Below are positions 8,211 through 16,827 of a stretch of DNA of 64,000 nucleotides, piece by piece. Made by a program: the position numbers and the translations under genes. Position 1 is the first letter of the stretch, and every line of letters begins with the position of its first letter. Below the pieces are notes generated by a model. It saw only the letters and a list, made by a program, of their open reading frames with translations. It did no database searches and was not told the origin of the DNA. Origin of the DNA: Candidatus Gastranaerophilales bacterium. Its GTDB lineage: Bacteria; Cyanobacteriota; Vampirovibrionia; Gastranaerophilales; Gastranaerophilaceae. The stretch is from NCBI GenBank assembly GCA_910586855.1, contig CAJUJH010000002.1, positions 124,001 to 188,000 of the forward strand. Direction: 5' to 3'.

Positions 8211-10346
8211 ATGAGTGAAAAATATTTGCCGTTATTTAGAAAATACCGCCCGCAGTCTTTTAAAGATGTTGTCGGGCAGGAGAGCCTCACAAAGGCACTA
8301 TCTAATGCTATTGAATTAAACAAGATTGCAAATGCTTATCTTTTTTCGGGTCCCAGGGGTACCGGTAAAACCTCTTGTGCCAGGATTTTTGCAAAATCTT
8401 TAAATTGCGTAAACGGTCCTACACTTGAACCATGTCAGAAATGTCCAAGCTGTCTTGATATTACAAACGCTTCAGGGCTTGATGTAATTGAAATAGATGC
8501 TGCAACAAACAGGGGTATAGACGATGCAAAAGAATTAATTGCACAAACCCAATATGCACCAATGAACGGTAAATATAAAATCTTTATTATAGATGAAGTT
8601 CATATGCTCTCAAATGAAGCATTTAATGCGCTTTTAAAAACTTTTGAAGAGCCGCCTGCTAATGTTATTTTTATTTTGGCTACAACAGAGCCTCATAAGG
8701 TTATTGAAACTATAGTTTCAAGATGTCAAAGGTTTGATTTAAGACGCATTACTACAGATGATATTACAAAAAGATTGAGAGAAGTTTCTGATTTAGAGAA
8801 TATAAAAATAACGGATGATGCTTTATATACAATTGCAAAGAATGTTTCGGGAGGATTAAGGGATTCTCTAGCATTATTAGATCAAGTAAGTATTTTGGGT
8901 GCAAAGACCGAGATTACAAAGGAAGATATTGAAAACCTTTTAGGGAAGATGACTTTTGATGTATCAATAAGTTTTTTAGAAAAAGTGTTATCGCAAAATA
9001 CGCAGGAAGCCATTTTTTATATTGATGAAATTTATAATAAGGGCTTGGAACCAAAGAATTTTTGCGAAAATTTTATTGAATTTTTAAGAAATTTAATATT
9101 TGCTCTCTCATCTTCTGATGAAAAAAATATTTTAAAGTTTACGAATTTTAATGCTTGCGATATTGAAAAAATCAGAAGTTTAAATTTTGATAGTGCAAAG
9201 ATTTTTAAGATTTTAAATAAGGTTATTGAATACTATAAGGAAATAAGGCTTGCAACAAATCCTTACCTTTGGGTTGAACTTATGATTATTAACCTTTGCA
9301 GGATTAATGAAACTGAAAATAGCACCGCACAGGCATCTGCAATTGCTCAAGCTGCTCAAAATTCTGCACCTGTACAAAACATTCAGACTTCTAAACCTGC
9401 TGTACAGCCTGCAGCTCCTTCAATGCGGCAGCCGCAAATTCCACAGGTACAAATTCAGCCTGCAGCAAAGAAACAGCCTGAAATACAACCTCAAAGTCTT
9501 GTAAAAGAAACTTTGCAAGAGATTAATATCCCTGAAAAAGAAGTTATAGAAGAAAAGCCGAAAAATAATGAGCCTGAACATTTAATGGAATACAAAGAAG
9601 GGCTCTATGAAAATGCTGATGAATCCTTGAAAACTTCAGCAAATGTGCAGGATGTTGCGGTTCAAAAAGAACAGTTTAAAGAAACCAAGTCTGAGCCGGG
9701 GCTTCCAATGGTGCCAGGTGTGGATGATGTTTTTGCTCAGCAAAATCCGCCTGTACAAATTCAAAACACTGCTCCGGCTTCTGCAAGTGTTGATGAGAGT
9801 AACCCGGCTGCTTTATGGGCAAGTGTTTTAAATGTGATTGAACTTTTGCCTGCAAAATTCTTCTTTTCAAGCAGGAAGCTTATAAATATAAAGGATAAAA
9901 AAGTAACACTCGGGTTTGTGAATGATAAGCTTATTGAACAGGCAAAATCCGATTCAAAATATAAACATCTTGATAAGGCTGTAAAAAGTGTTCTTGGACC
10001 GGATTATGCAATTGAATTTATTATTATGACACCTGACATTAAGCCTATTGATGTTAAAATTACAGCAAAGGTTCAAACGCCGCAGCCAAGAACTTATCAA
10101 AATAATCAGGCTGCCCAAACCGCTCCTGTTCAAGCAGTGCAAAATTCTTCAACAGATGCTTCAAAAGAAGATATTGAAAAAGAAATGCTTGCAGATATGA
10201 CGCCGCCAATTAAAGACAAAATGCCGGATGGAACAGGAGATACTGAAGCAAATAATGGAAATAAGGCAAAAAAAACATCAGTATCGCACTATGGCAAGAA
10301 AACTCAAGAAATGCTTGAGGCGTTTAACGGTAAGGTGATTGATTAA
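8211..10346 (+). CDS. dnaX: DNA polymerase III subunit gamma/tau
   Basis: Clamp-loader ATPase of the replisome, 711 residues. AAA+ core: FRKYRPQSFKDVVGQ at the N-terminus, Walker A GPRGTGKT (about residue 46), zinc-module cysteines in CVNGPTLEPCQKCPSC, Walker B IIDEVHMLS (about 128), and the sensor/arginine-finger region ATTEPHKVIETIVSRCQRF. Domain III follows to about 370. Residues about 405-560 are a Gln/Pro/Ala-rich disordered linker, then a tau-like C-terminal domain. The start is placed at 8211 because upstream in-frame codons overlap ldcA and a -10 box sits at 8199. No classic internal frameshift signal is evident; an A8 run at 10268-10275 lies only about 24 codons before the stop. Confidence 0.95.
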   Translation: MSEKYLPLFRKYRPQSFKDVVGQESLTKALSNAIELNKIANAYLFSGPRGTGKTSCARIFAKSLNCVNGPTLEPCQKCPSCLDITNASGLDVIEIDAATNRGIDDAKELIAQTQYAPMNGKYKIFIIDEVHMLSNEAFNALLKTFEEPPANVIFILATTEPHKVIETIVSRCQRFDLRRITTDDITKRLREVSDLENIKITDDALYTIAKNVSGGLRDSLALLDQVSILGAKTEITKEDIENLLGKMTFDVSISFLEKVLSQNTQEAIFYIDEIYNKGLEPKNFCENFIEFLRNLIFALSSSDEKNILKFTNFNACDIEKIRSLNFDSAKIFKILNKVIEYYKEIRLATNPYLWVELMIINLCRINETENSTAQASAIAQAAQNSAPVQNIQTSKPAVQPAAPSMRQPQIPQVQIQPAAKKQPEIQPQSLVKETLQEINIPEKEVIEEKPKNNEPEHLMEYKEGLYENADESLKTSANVQDVAVQKEQFKETKSEPGLPMVPGVDDVFAQQNPPVQIQNTAPASASVDESNPAALWASVLNVIELLPAKFFFSSRKLINIKDKKVTLGFVNDKLIEQAKSDSKYKHLDKAVKSVLGPDYAIEFIIMTPDIKPIDVKITAKVQTPQPRTYQNNQAAQTAPVQAVQNSSTDASKEDIEKEMLADMTPPIKDKMPDGTGDTEANNGNKAKKTSVSHYGKKTQEMLEAFNGKVID

Positions 10347-10445
10347 TATTAAGCTGTTTTTACACTATGCTTGATGTTAAAACTTGTTTTTTGTATCATT
10401 GTACCTAAAGGGTCGGCTTAATAAGAAAGAGTTTATTTTAGATTT

Positions 10446-11132
10446 ATGGTAAAAACTTTTACGGAAACAAAAACACATGAGGTAACAGTCGATGTTGTTA
10501 TTTTAACAATTGTCCACAATACTTTAAAAGTGCTTTTGTTAAAAAGAGCCAATGAACCCTTCCGCGGCAGATGGGCTATACCCGGAGGTTTTATCAGGTT
10601 ATCCGAAAACCTTGATGATGCGGCGCTTCGCGTCTTAAAAGAAAAAACTAACGTTCAAAATATTTATTTAGAGCAGCTGTATACATTTGGTGACCCGCTT
10701 CGTTATCCAAATACAAGGGTTATTACATGTGCTTATTTTGCACTTCTTCGTGCTGAAGATATAGATGTTAAGATTATGGATGAATCTGTTGCAGAAATTG
10801 GCTGGCATCCTGTTGAAGATTTGCCTCCTCTTGCTTTTGACCATAAAGAGATTATTGAATACTCTTTAAAAAGAACGCGCGAAAGGCTTGAACTTTGCCC
10901 TGTTGCTTTCCAGCTTTTGCCAAAGAAATTTACATTAACAGAATTGCAAAAATCTTATGAATTAATTTTGCAGAAAGATTTAGATAAAAGAAACTTTAGA
11001 AAGAAAATGCTTTCAACAAATATGCTGATTGATTTAAACGAGTGTTCAAAAACAGGCTCAAAACGCCCTGCAGCTTTATATTCTTTTGATACAATTACTC
11101 TTGATTCAAAGAGGGGACATTTCTTTTCTTAA
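10446..11132 (+). CDS. NrtR-type Nudix-domain transcriptional regulator
   Basis: 228 residues. The N-terminal Nudix-like domain (about 8-145) carries GRWAIPGGFIRLSENLDDAA. Its Nudix box is degenerate: the REUxEE element reads RVLKEK, so hydrolase activity is unlikely. The C-terminal winged-helix part (about 155-225) has FTLTELQKSYE, LDKRNFRKKML and SKRPAALYSF, which match the NrtR architecture of regulators that sense NAD-pathway metabolites such as ADP-ribose. No NAD biosynthesis gene is adjacent, so the regulon is elsewhere or the ligand differs. TATTTT at 10434-10439 ends 6 nt before the ATG. A catalytic Nudix hydrolase is the less likely alternative. Confidence 0.82.
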   Translation: MVKTFTETKTHEVTVDVVILTIVHNTLKVLLLKRANEPFRGRWAIPGGFIRLSENLDDAALRVLKEKTNVQNIYLEQLYTFGDPLRYPNTRVITCAYFALLRAEDIDVKIMDESVAEIGWHPVEDLPPLAFDHKEIIEYSLKRTRERLELCPVAFQLLPKKFTLTELQKSYELILQKDLDKRNFRKKMLSTNMLIDLNECSKTGSKRPAALYSFDTITLDSKRGHFFS

Positions 11133-11206
11133 AAATTATTAAAACATTAAATACTTGTCTGTCAGTTTGGCAATAGTATTGTAAGGTGTGTTTTATATAA
11201 ATTATA

Positions 11207-12250
11207 ATGAGCCTTAAGGGAAATATTATATTGCCTTTAAAGATTAATCATAATTTATATAGCTATTCTGATAAACCGGCTTTCAAAGGAGATAAAAACG
11301 AGATTCAACATGCGCACCCTTATAACCCTCAGGTGCAAAGCAAGGATGCATTTAAGCTGCAATCTAAGGATGCTCAAAATAAGCAGGGCTTTTTAAGCAA
11401 GGTTTTAAGCAAAATGAAAGCCTTCTTTGATAAAAAAGAAACAGTGGTTTCTAACAAAATTGCAGGTTGTGTTGAGGAGGCAAACAATTTTCCAGAACCC
11501 AAGCAAGCAATTGATGTTAAAGAAATTATAAAACCTGCTTCAAGCGAGCCGCTTGGTCTGGAGGCTGGAGAAGCAATTTTAAAAGAGGTTTTGGACGGCA
11601 AAAGCTATGATGATGTTATATTTGAAAAAACAATTCAAGATGTACCATTTCATCAGGCATGTTTTGAAATAGATAATGCCTGTGCTTCAAAGATTGTATC
11701 AAAATATATGGATAATCTGGATGAAATTTTATTAAATTCTGATGGCGCTATAAGAGAAAATTGTATGATAAATGGAGGTGCCGCTTATACTTTTGATGAA
11801 TTATTTGAACCGTATGACGGCGAGCTTGGAAAAATTTACCATGGTACAAGTGTAGAAAATAAAGCCAAAATTTTGAAACAAGGTTTTATTCAGACAATCA
11901 GCCCTGTTAATGGTTGTTTGGATGGAATAGGCGGTACTTATTTTTCACTTGAAAATTTGGATAAATATGGCAAAGCTGTTATTACAGCAACATTTGAAGG
12001 TAAGGTTGCAAAAACTGATACCGATTTACTTAATAGGATTAAAATTGGAAACCTGCCTCTTTTAGAAGAATTTCTTAAAAATATTAAATTAGAAGAAGAA
12101 TGCAGTGCAGAAACTGTTATGAGAAAGTATCTTACTGAAAAATTATTTAAAATGGGGTATCAGGGAATTTTAGGTAAAAACAATTCTGCTGCTGCAGGTT
12201 GCAAATATTTCGCCGCTTTGAATCCTAACTTAATTAAAATCATTTCATAA
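11207..12250 (+). CDS. FKG-motif protein with C-terminal ADP-ribosyltransferase-like domain
   Basis: 347 residues, no signal peptide. The N-terminus is polar with KPAFKG at residues 23-28, a motif shared with other proteins of this window. Residues about 205-347 look like an ART fold: KIYHGTS (histidine strand), KAKILKQGF, GIGGTYFSLE (aromatic strand), YGKAVITATF, and a closing MGYQGIL...CKYFAALNPNLIKII. That ending follows the pattern 'G-[YF]-x-G-[IV] ... NP..IK' typical of ART domains in toxins and effectors. The catalytic glutamate is not assigned with confidence. It could be a secreted effector, a toxin or a housekeeping modifier; the sequence does not decide. It converges with the response regulator at 12263. 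Confidence 0.6.
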   Translation: MSLKGNIILPLKINHNLYSYSDKPAFKGDKNEIQHAHPYNPQVQSKDAFKLQSKDAQNKQGFLSKVLSKMKAFFDKKETVVSNKIAGCVEEANNFPEPKQAIDVKEIIKPASSEPLGLEAGEAILKEVLDGKSYDDVIFEKTIQDVPFHQACFEIDNACASKIVSKYMDNLDEILLNSDGAIRENCMINGGAAYTFDELFEPYDGELGKIYHGTSVENKAKILKQGFIQTISPVNGCLDGIGGTYFSLENLDKYGKAVITATFEGKVAKTDTDLLNRIKIGNLPLLEEFLKNIKLEEECSAETVMRKYLTEKLFKMGYQGILGKNNSAAAGCKYFAALNPNLIKIIS

Positions 12251-12262
12251 ATTAATTTAAGT

Positions 12263-13561
12263 CTATATGAGCTTTTTTACCCAATCCAGGATGGTATTTA
12301 TATCATATGGTTTTGGAAGATAAACATCTGCACCTTTAGAAAAAATATTTTTTTTATCCTGAATTGTGGTTGAAAATATTATTTTGGGACATTCTAACCC
12401 TATTTTGCTTAAATGTGTGCAAAGAGTGTTCAAAATATTTAATCCCTGTTTTTCTTCTTTTGTGCCGTAGTCAAGAATTAAAATATTTGGTACAAAATTT
12501 AGATATTCATCCATAAAATTATCATAATTTTCACACGCTTTAATTTCATACCCCTGCATTTCGAGATTAACATTTAAAAGGCAGCTTAATGAAGGGTCTG
12601 GCTCCATAATCATTACTTTATTTTTAGGATTGATACTTGAAACTTCACCGTAAAGCTTTGGTCTATCTATAATATAGCAGGATTCTTTAGAATCTTTACA
12701 GAGTTTTAAAATATTGAATAAAAGGTTTAAGACCTGTTTTTCATTTTTATACTGTTCTTCTGTTTCAACTATTGCAATGGATAATTTCATTAAAGGAATC
12801 TTTTTTTCTTCAATAGTCTCTGTTGAATAAAGCATAAAGTTATTTTTATAATCAAATTCAGAGTAGAAACGCTCTAAAATACCGTCAAATGCAAATGTTA
12901 AAAACTTTGCAATTTTTTCTGCCTTTAGGGTTTGGGTTATTAAAAGAAATTCTTTTGGAGAATAATGTCCTATTATATCCTCATTTTGAAGAGTTGAATT
13001 TATAATAGCAGCAAGAGTTTGAAGCACTTTTTCATATGCGATTTCGCCATAAATTTCTTTGTAAAAATTAATTCCTGAAATATTAATCAGCATAACTGAT
13101 TTTTTGATGTTTTCTTTAATTTGCCGTTTTAAAGCTTTTAGAGTGACTTTATTGTCTATAAAATTTGTGACGGGGTTAATTGAATTTTCAAGATATCGCC
13201 TGATATGAGCGTTAATTCTTGCCTGAAATTCTTTGGATTGAATTGATTCATCAAGAAAATCATCTGCACCTGCTTCAAGAGCGTTTAATTTATCATCTAT
13301 GGCGTTTGATTTTGATATGGCGATAATGACGGGTCTGAAATTATAGGTTAAAACTCTGATTTTTTTAATGAAATCAGATAGTATATCGTTAATTGTATCT
13401 GAAATGATTATCATTTCGGGTTCATGGTTTTTAATTGCGGATATTGCTTCATCAAGTCTTGAAAAAATTGAAGCTGAACAGTTTAGGGTTTCAACAAGTT
13501 TTTTATGCTTGATTGCAAGCTCTTTTCTTTTGGTTAAAATAAACACCTCGGGGTTATACAT
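12263..13561 (-). CDS. Multi-domain response regulator (REC - degenerate GGDEF - REC)
   Basis: 432 residues. First receiver domain at about 1-125 (EVFILTKRKE; phosphoacceptor-type Asp in MIIISDT; AGADDFL). The middle domain (about 130-290) has GGDEF-like folding (LINISGINFYKEIYGEIAYEKVL) but the signature reads YSPKEF, so it should not make c-di-GMP. Second receiver at about 310-432 has VMIMEPDPSL, acceptor Asp in ILILDYG, IIFSTT and a switch Lys in YLPKPYD. The start is MYNPEV at 13561, preceded by AGGAGGG, not the longer frame; it overlaps the kinase gene by 8 bp, so the pair is translationally coupled. Confidence 0.85.
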   Translation of the reverse strand: MYNPEVFILTKRKELAIKHKKLVETLNCSASIFSRLDEAISAIKNHEPEMIIISDTINDILSDFIKKIRVLTYNFRPVIIAISKSNAIDDKLNALEAGADDFLDESIQSKEFQARINAHIRRYLENSINPVTNFIDNKVTLKALKRQIKENIKKSVMLINISGINFYKEIYGEIAYEKVLQTLAAIINSTLQNEDIIGHYSPKEFLLITQTLKAEKIAKFLTFAFDGILERFYSEFDYKNNFMLYSTETIEEKKIPLMKLSIAIVETEEQYKNEKQVLNLLFNILKLCKDSKESCYIIDRPKLYGEVSSINPKNKVMIMEPDPSLSCLLNVNLEMQGYEIKACENYDNFMDEYLNFVPNILILDYGTKEEKQGLNILNTLCTHLSKIGLECPKIIFSTTIQDKKNIFSKGADVYLPKPYDINTILDWVKKLI

Positions 13562-14294
13562 TTTGCCCTCCTGGTTTTTTAACCTTTTTTGCCATAGTTT
13601 CAAAATCAAAAACCGGGATGTATATTAAAAATTCTGTATAGTTATCTTCAACTGAAGAATTAATCTCAATTTTCCCTTGCATCTTTTCAATTAAATTTTT
13701 TGCAATATAAAGCCCTAAACCGCTTCCTTGTGCGGATGAAGTTAAATAATTATCAATTCTGTAGAATTTTTCAAAAACTTTTTCAATTTCATCTTCTTTA
13801 ATATGTGAACCGAAATTTTTAATAGAGACAATATTAAAATCAGCTTTAGATTCAATTTTTATTTCAATATTATTTTGGTTTCCTGAATATTTACAGGCAT
13901 TTTCAATAATATTTGTAAAAACCTGCTCAAGCTTATCTTTATCTGCAATTGAATTTACGCTGCCGGTGCTTGGGGTTTTTATTATAAAATTTTTGGTTTT
14001 ATAATTCATTTTTAAAATATCAGTAACATTTTTAATTAAAGATAAGAGATTTACTTCTTTTAGAATAATTTCAACCTCATTATCCGCTTTTGCAACATCT
14101 AAAACATTCTCAACAAGATTAATAAGCCTGTCTGATTGTTCAATTATTATGTTTAAAAATCTCTTTTTTGATTCATCATTAAGTGCTTCCCAATTATCAA
14201 GTATTGTTTTTGAAAATCCTTTAATACTTGTTAGAGGAGTTCTTATTTCATGGGATAAGGTTGATATAAATTCATCTTTTACTTTATTTTGCAT
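13554..14294 (-). CDS. Sensorless histidine kinase
   Basis: 246 residues. The HisKA dimerisation domain starts almost at once (LSHEIRTPLTSIKGF, phosphoacceptor His about residue 15). The HATPase domain has an N-box NIIENACKYS (about 127), an F-box-like EKVFEKFYRID and a G-box GSGLGLYIAKNL (about 195). No periplasmic, PAS or GAF input domain exists; the protein begins where a sensory module would normally join HisKA. The ATG lies 2 nt after the stop of the ORF6N gene, with no SD, so translation probably depends on reinitiation. The partner is the downstream response regulator. Confidence 0.88.
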   Translation of the reverse strand: MQNKVKDEFISTLSHEIRTPLTSIKGFSKTILDNWEALNDESKKRFLNIIIEQSDRLINLVENVLDVAKADNEVEIILKEVNLLSLIKNVTDILKMNYKTKNFIIKTPSTGSVNSIADKDKLEQVFTNIIENACKYSGNQNNIEIKIESKADFNIVSIKNFGSHIKEDEIEKVFEKFYRIDNYLTSSAQGSGLGLYIAKNLIEKMQGKIEINSSVEDNYTEFLIYIPVFDFETMAKKVKKPGGQNV

Positions 14295-14296
14295 AA

Positions 14297-14818
14297 TTAT
14301 TCTGTTTTGAAACCTATTTTGTTTGGCTTTGTTCTATCCATTAATAAGGTTAAGGCTCTGTTAATTTCTTTTATATCGGCATCATTTTCTTTGCTGTGCT
14401 GAATAAAATATTGTTCAAGCTCGGTTAATCTTTCGGATAATTCCTTACTCTCAAGTGCAAACTGACGAAGTGTAACAAAGGCGCGCACAACTTGAATGTT
14501 TATTTCTATTGCTTTTTCACTGTTTAAAACACTTGATAACATTGTAACGCCGTGTTCTGTAAATGCGTATGAGTTTGTTGAACTGTGTTTTAAATTATGT
14601 AACCGGTCACAAATTGTGACCAGTTTATTTTGTTCTTTATCTGTTAATTGAAACATAAAATCAGAAGGAAACCGCATGATATTGCGCTTAACCGCCTGAT
14701 TAAGCTTCTTGGTTGAAACACCATACAATTCCGCCAGGTCACGGTCTATCATAACCCGCTTATTTCTTATTGTAAAAATTCTTTCTTTTAATACATCCAG
14801 CGTTACAATTTCATTCAT
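14297..14818 (-). CDS. ORF6N-domain (KilA-N-like) DNA-binding protein
   Basis: About 173 residues. The N-terminal ORF6N domain (about 1-90) shows VTLDVLKERIFTIRNKRVM, DRDLAELYGVSTKKLNQAV, RFPSDFMFQLT and YAFTEHGVTMLSSVLNS, a set common in phage and mobile-element regulators. A C-terminal coiled coil (about 105-150) follows. The start MNEIVT at 14818 is preferred: a TATAAT box (14825-14830) ends exactly 6 nt upstream. A near-perfect 25-bp palindrome (14851-14875) lies on the -35 region and a close copy lies inside the gene (14601-14625), suggesting autoregulation. It is followed at once by the kinase/regulator pair. Confidence 0.85.
   Translation of the reverse strand: MNEIVTLDVLKERIFTIRNKRVMIDRDLAELYGVSTKKLNQAVKRNIMRFPSDFMFQLTDKEQNKLVTICDRLHNLKHSSTNSYAFTEHGVTMLSSVLNSEKAIEINIQVVRAFVTLRQFALESKELSERLTELEQYFIQHSKENDADIKEINRALTLLMDRTKPNKIGFKTE
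14601..14625. promoter_or_regulatory. Palindrome inside the ORF6N gene (second putative operator)
   Basis: A 25-base palindrome with arms AACCGGTCACAA / TTGTGACCAGTT around a single A. It matches the upstream palindrome (14851-14875) at 22 of 25 positions. It lies within the coding region for residues around KLVTICDRLHN. Confidence 0.55.
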
Positions 14819-14850
14819 TCCTAAATTATACAATAAAATTTGAATATTTT

Positions 14851-14875
14851 AACCGGTCGCAAATTGCGACCGGTT
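14851..14875. promoter_or_regulatory. Perfect palindrome over the ORF6N promoter (putative operator)
   Basis: Arms AACCGGTCGCAA / TTGCGACCGGTT are perfect 12-mers around a single A. The site begins 21 bp upstream of the -10 box and overlaps the expected -35 position. There is no T-run on the minus strand, and only TTTT on the plus strand, so a terminator for mrnC is less likely than a protein-binding site. Confidence 0.65.
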
Positions 14876-14889
14876 TTAAAATGCAAGGT

Positions 14890-15255
14890 TTAGATATTTA
14901 TATTTTCTTTTATAATGCTAAAAATTTTATCCAATTTTTGTTTATTGTTAATGTAAAAATAACCGATAATGGTTTCAAAGGCAGTTGCGTATCTGTGTAT
15001 TTCAGGTTTATTTTTTTTGTTGATTGTTAAAGGAAGGTTTCTTGCACGTCTGAAAATTTCCTTTTCTTCATTGTTTAGAAATGATTCAAAAACAATTTCA
15101 GCCATTTTTGCCTGGAAATCCGCATTTACAAAAGAGACTGTATTTTTGTGCATAGAATTTAGATTCTTTGTTTTGAAAACGATATTTTCTCTTATAAATA
15201 ATTCATAAACAGCATCGCCAATGTGAGCATATCTTTTTAAATCAAAATTCTCCAT
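14890..15255 (-). CDS. mrnC: Mini-ribonuclease III (MrnC)
   Basis: 121 residues, the length of Mini-III, an RNase III catalytic domain without a dsRNA-binding domain that matures 23S rRNA ends in Firmicutes and cyanobacteria. Signature blocks are AHIGDAVYELFIRE (residues 10-23, catalytic Asp), HKNTVSFVNADFQAKM, FRRARN and YATAFETIIGYFYI (catalytic Glu) near the C-terminus. TAAAAT at 15267-15262 ends 6 nt before the ATG and there is no SD, predicting a leaderless mRNA. It is divergent from the unknown gene at 15400. Confidence 0.93.
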   Translation of the reverse strand: MENFDLKRYAHIGDAVYELFIRENIVFKTKNLNSMHKNTVSFVNADFQAKMAEIVFESFLNNEEKEIFRRARNLPLTINKKNKPEIHRYATAFETIIGYFYINNKQKLDKIFSIIKENINI

Positions 15256-15399
15256 ACAAAAATTTTATCATAAATTAATATTTGAACATTGAGAGCCTTT
15301 GTTAATAATTTGTAATGTTTCTTTTATAAATATCAATTTTAAAAGCAAGGAATACTTTATTTATGTATAGGGAAGATATTAAGTTATAAAGGGAGTTTT

Positions 15400-16824
15400 A
15401 TGACGGGAGTTTCTTCAGTAAATCTGTCTTATACAACAGATGCACTAAAATATATTAATGGTTCAAGTGTCTATAAAGATACAATTATGAACGATGTCAC
15501 GGGAGCTTTTGGCGCAGTTCCTTCAAATGCAGCCTTTATGGGGGTTTTCTATACAGGGGGACAGCTTTTGAAGAAAAATCCTGTATTGAATGATGCAGGC
15601 GAAGCTGTACTAGGCAAGGGCGGAAAAGCTTTAACAAAACGCGCAGGCATAAAAGGATTTGCCAGCACTACACAAAATATATTCGGTACATTAAAAAACA
15701 AAGAAATAAGTAATATTATTACAGGCGGCAAGGGATTTTCAGGCTCTCTTAATAATGCTCAGATGGTAGACCTTGTAAAAGAACTTGCAAAATCAGGCAA
15801 AACAGAGAATGAAATTTTAACTATACTTAAAGGAGCCGGCAATAATGCTGATGATATTGTAAATGTTTTGAAAAAAGAAGCAGGTTTAGTTGCAAAACCA
15901 TCTAAAATATCAAAAATATGGACAGGTTTTAAAGGAACCGGTCTTGGCAAATCGCTTGTAGGGTCAAATTTATATAAAACCGGAACAAAAAAAGCAACGG
16001 AATTTTTATCTACAACTGCTGCCGGTAAAGCAATAAGCTCTGGTGCTAGCAAATTTTCAAAGATGTTTAAAACAACCGGCGCCGGTGTTATGATGGCATT
16101 GGACGGCGTTATGGCATTATTTACCGATGTTGTACCGGCATTTAGCCAGGGCGGCTTTAAAGAAGGTGTCAAACAAACTGCCAAATCAGGTGTTAAAGTA
16201 GCTGCAGGTGCCGCAGGATGGGCAGTGGGTGCTACAGCAGGTAAAGCAGCAGGTGCTGCAATCGGCGGTGCAATAGGGTCTGTATTCCCGGTTGTAGGTA
16301 CAGCTTTAGGTGCTGCAGTCGGTTCATTTATCGGTGATATGGTTGGAGGTATGATTGGTTCTTCTATCGCAGGAAAAGTGACAGAAAAAGTTGTTGGTGA
16401 AGATTATACGGATAAAGTCCAAAATGAGGCAATAGAACAGCAGGCTATTGCTGTTGCGCAAGATTCCGCAAGCATGAACCAATTAAATAACTATGTGTAT
16501 CAATTAATTCAGGAAGATATGGCAGATGGAAAACTTTCAAAAGATAGTGAAAAAATGCTTGAATACCTTGAAAGCGGTGCTGCAGATACCGGAACCCTTG
16601 CATATAATTACGGTGTTAGTGGAAATAACGGTTTAAGCGACCTTGTATCAAGAATCCAGGCGGGAGATACTTCTGTTTATGCTGTGCCTGATGATGTTTT
16701 AACTGCAAGTTCATATGGAAATTTGAATTTTACAGGTTCAAACTTTGCAAATAATTATACGAATTTTGGATATACAAATCCTTATGCTGTAGCAGATGGC
16801 AGCACTATGAATTTCTATGGATAA
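15400..16824 (+). CDS. Unknown protein with glycine-zipper membrane segment
   Basis: 474 residues, not recognised. Residues about 1-210 are Gly/Ser/Lys rich with no clear domain. Residues about 265-325 form a long Ala/Gly-zipper hydrophobic hairpin (repeats such as GAAIGGAIGSVF, GTALGAAVGSFIGD and GGMIGSSIAG) of the kind found in membrane-inserting or pore-like proteins. The last 60 residues are Asn/Tyr/Gly rich and end NPYAVADGSTMNFYG. There is no signal peptide. SD AAAGGGAG precedes the ATG. It may be a surface or self-assembling protein specific to this lineage; function is unknown. Confidence 0.8.
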   Translation: MTGVSSVNLSYTTDALKYINGSSVYKDTIMNDVTGAFGAVPSNAAFMGVFYTGGQLLKKNPVLNDAGEAVLGKGGKALTKRAGIKGFASTTQNIFGTLKNKEISNIITGGKGFSGSLNNAQMVDLVKELAKSGKTENEILTILKGAGNNADDIVNVLKKEAGLVAKPSKISKIWTGFKGTGLGKSLVGSNLYKTGTKKATEFLSTTAAGKAISSGASKFSKMFKTTGAGVMMALDGVMALFTDVVPAFSQGGFKEGVKQTAKSGVKVAAGAAGWAVGATAGKAAGAAIGGAIGSVFPVVGTALGAAVGSFIGDMVGGMIGSSIAGKVTEKVVGEDYTDKVQNEAIEQQAIAVAQDSASMNQLNNYVYQLIQEDMADGKLSKDSEKMLEYLESGAADTGTLAYNYGVSGNNGLSDLVSRIQAGDTSVYAVPDDVLTASSYGNLNFTGSNFANNYTNFGYTNPYAVADGSTMNFYG

Positions 16825-16827
16825 TAT

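Noticed and set aside
10268..10275. A8 run as the dnaX tau/gamma programmed frameshift
   Set aside because: It lies about 24 codons before the stop, far past the domain III boundary where gamma would end, so slippage there would make no gamma-like product.
12263..13609. Active diguanylate cyclase in the response regulator
   Set aside because: The GGDEF signature is replaced by YSPKEF, so the domain is probably non-catalytic.
14851..14875. Terminator of mrnC
   Set aside because: No T-tract follows on the minus strand, and a near-identical palindrome occurs inside the adjacent ORF6N gene, favouring an operator.
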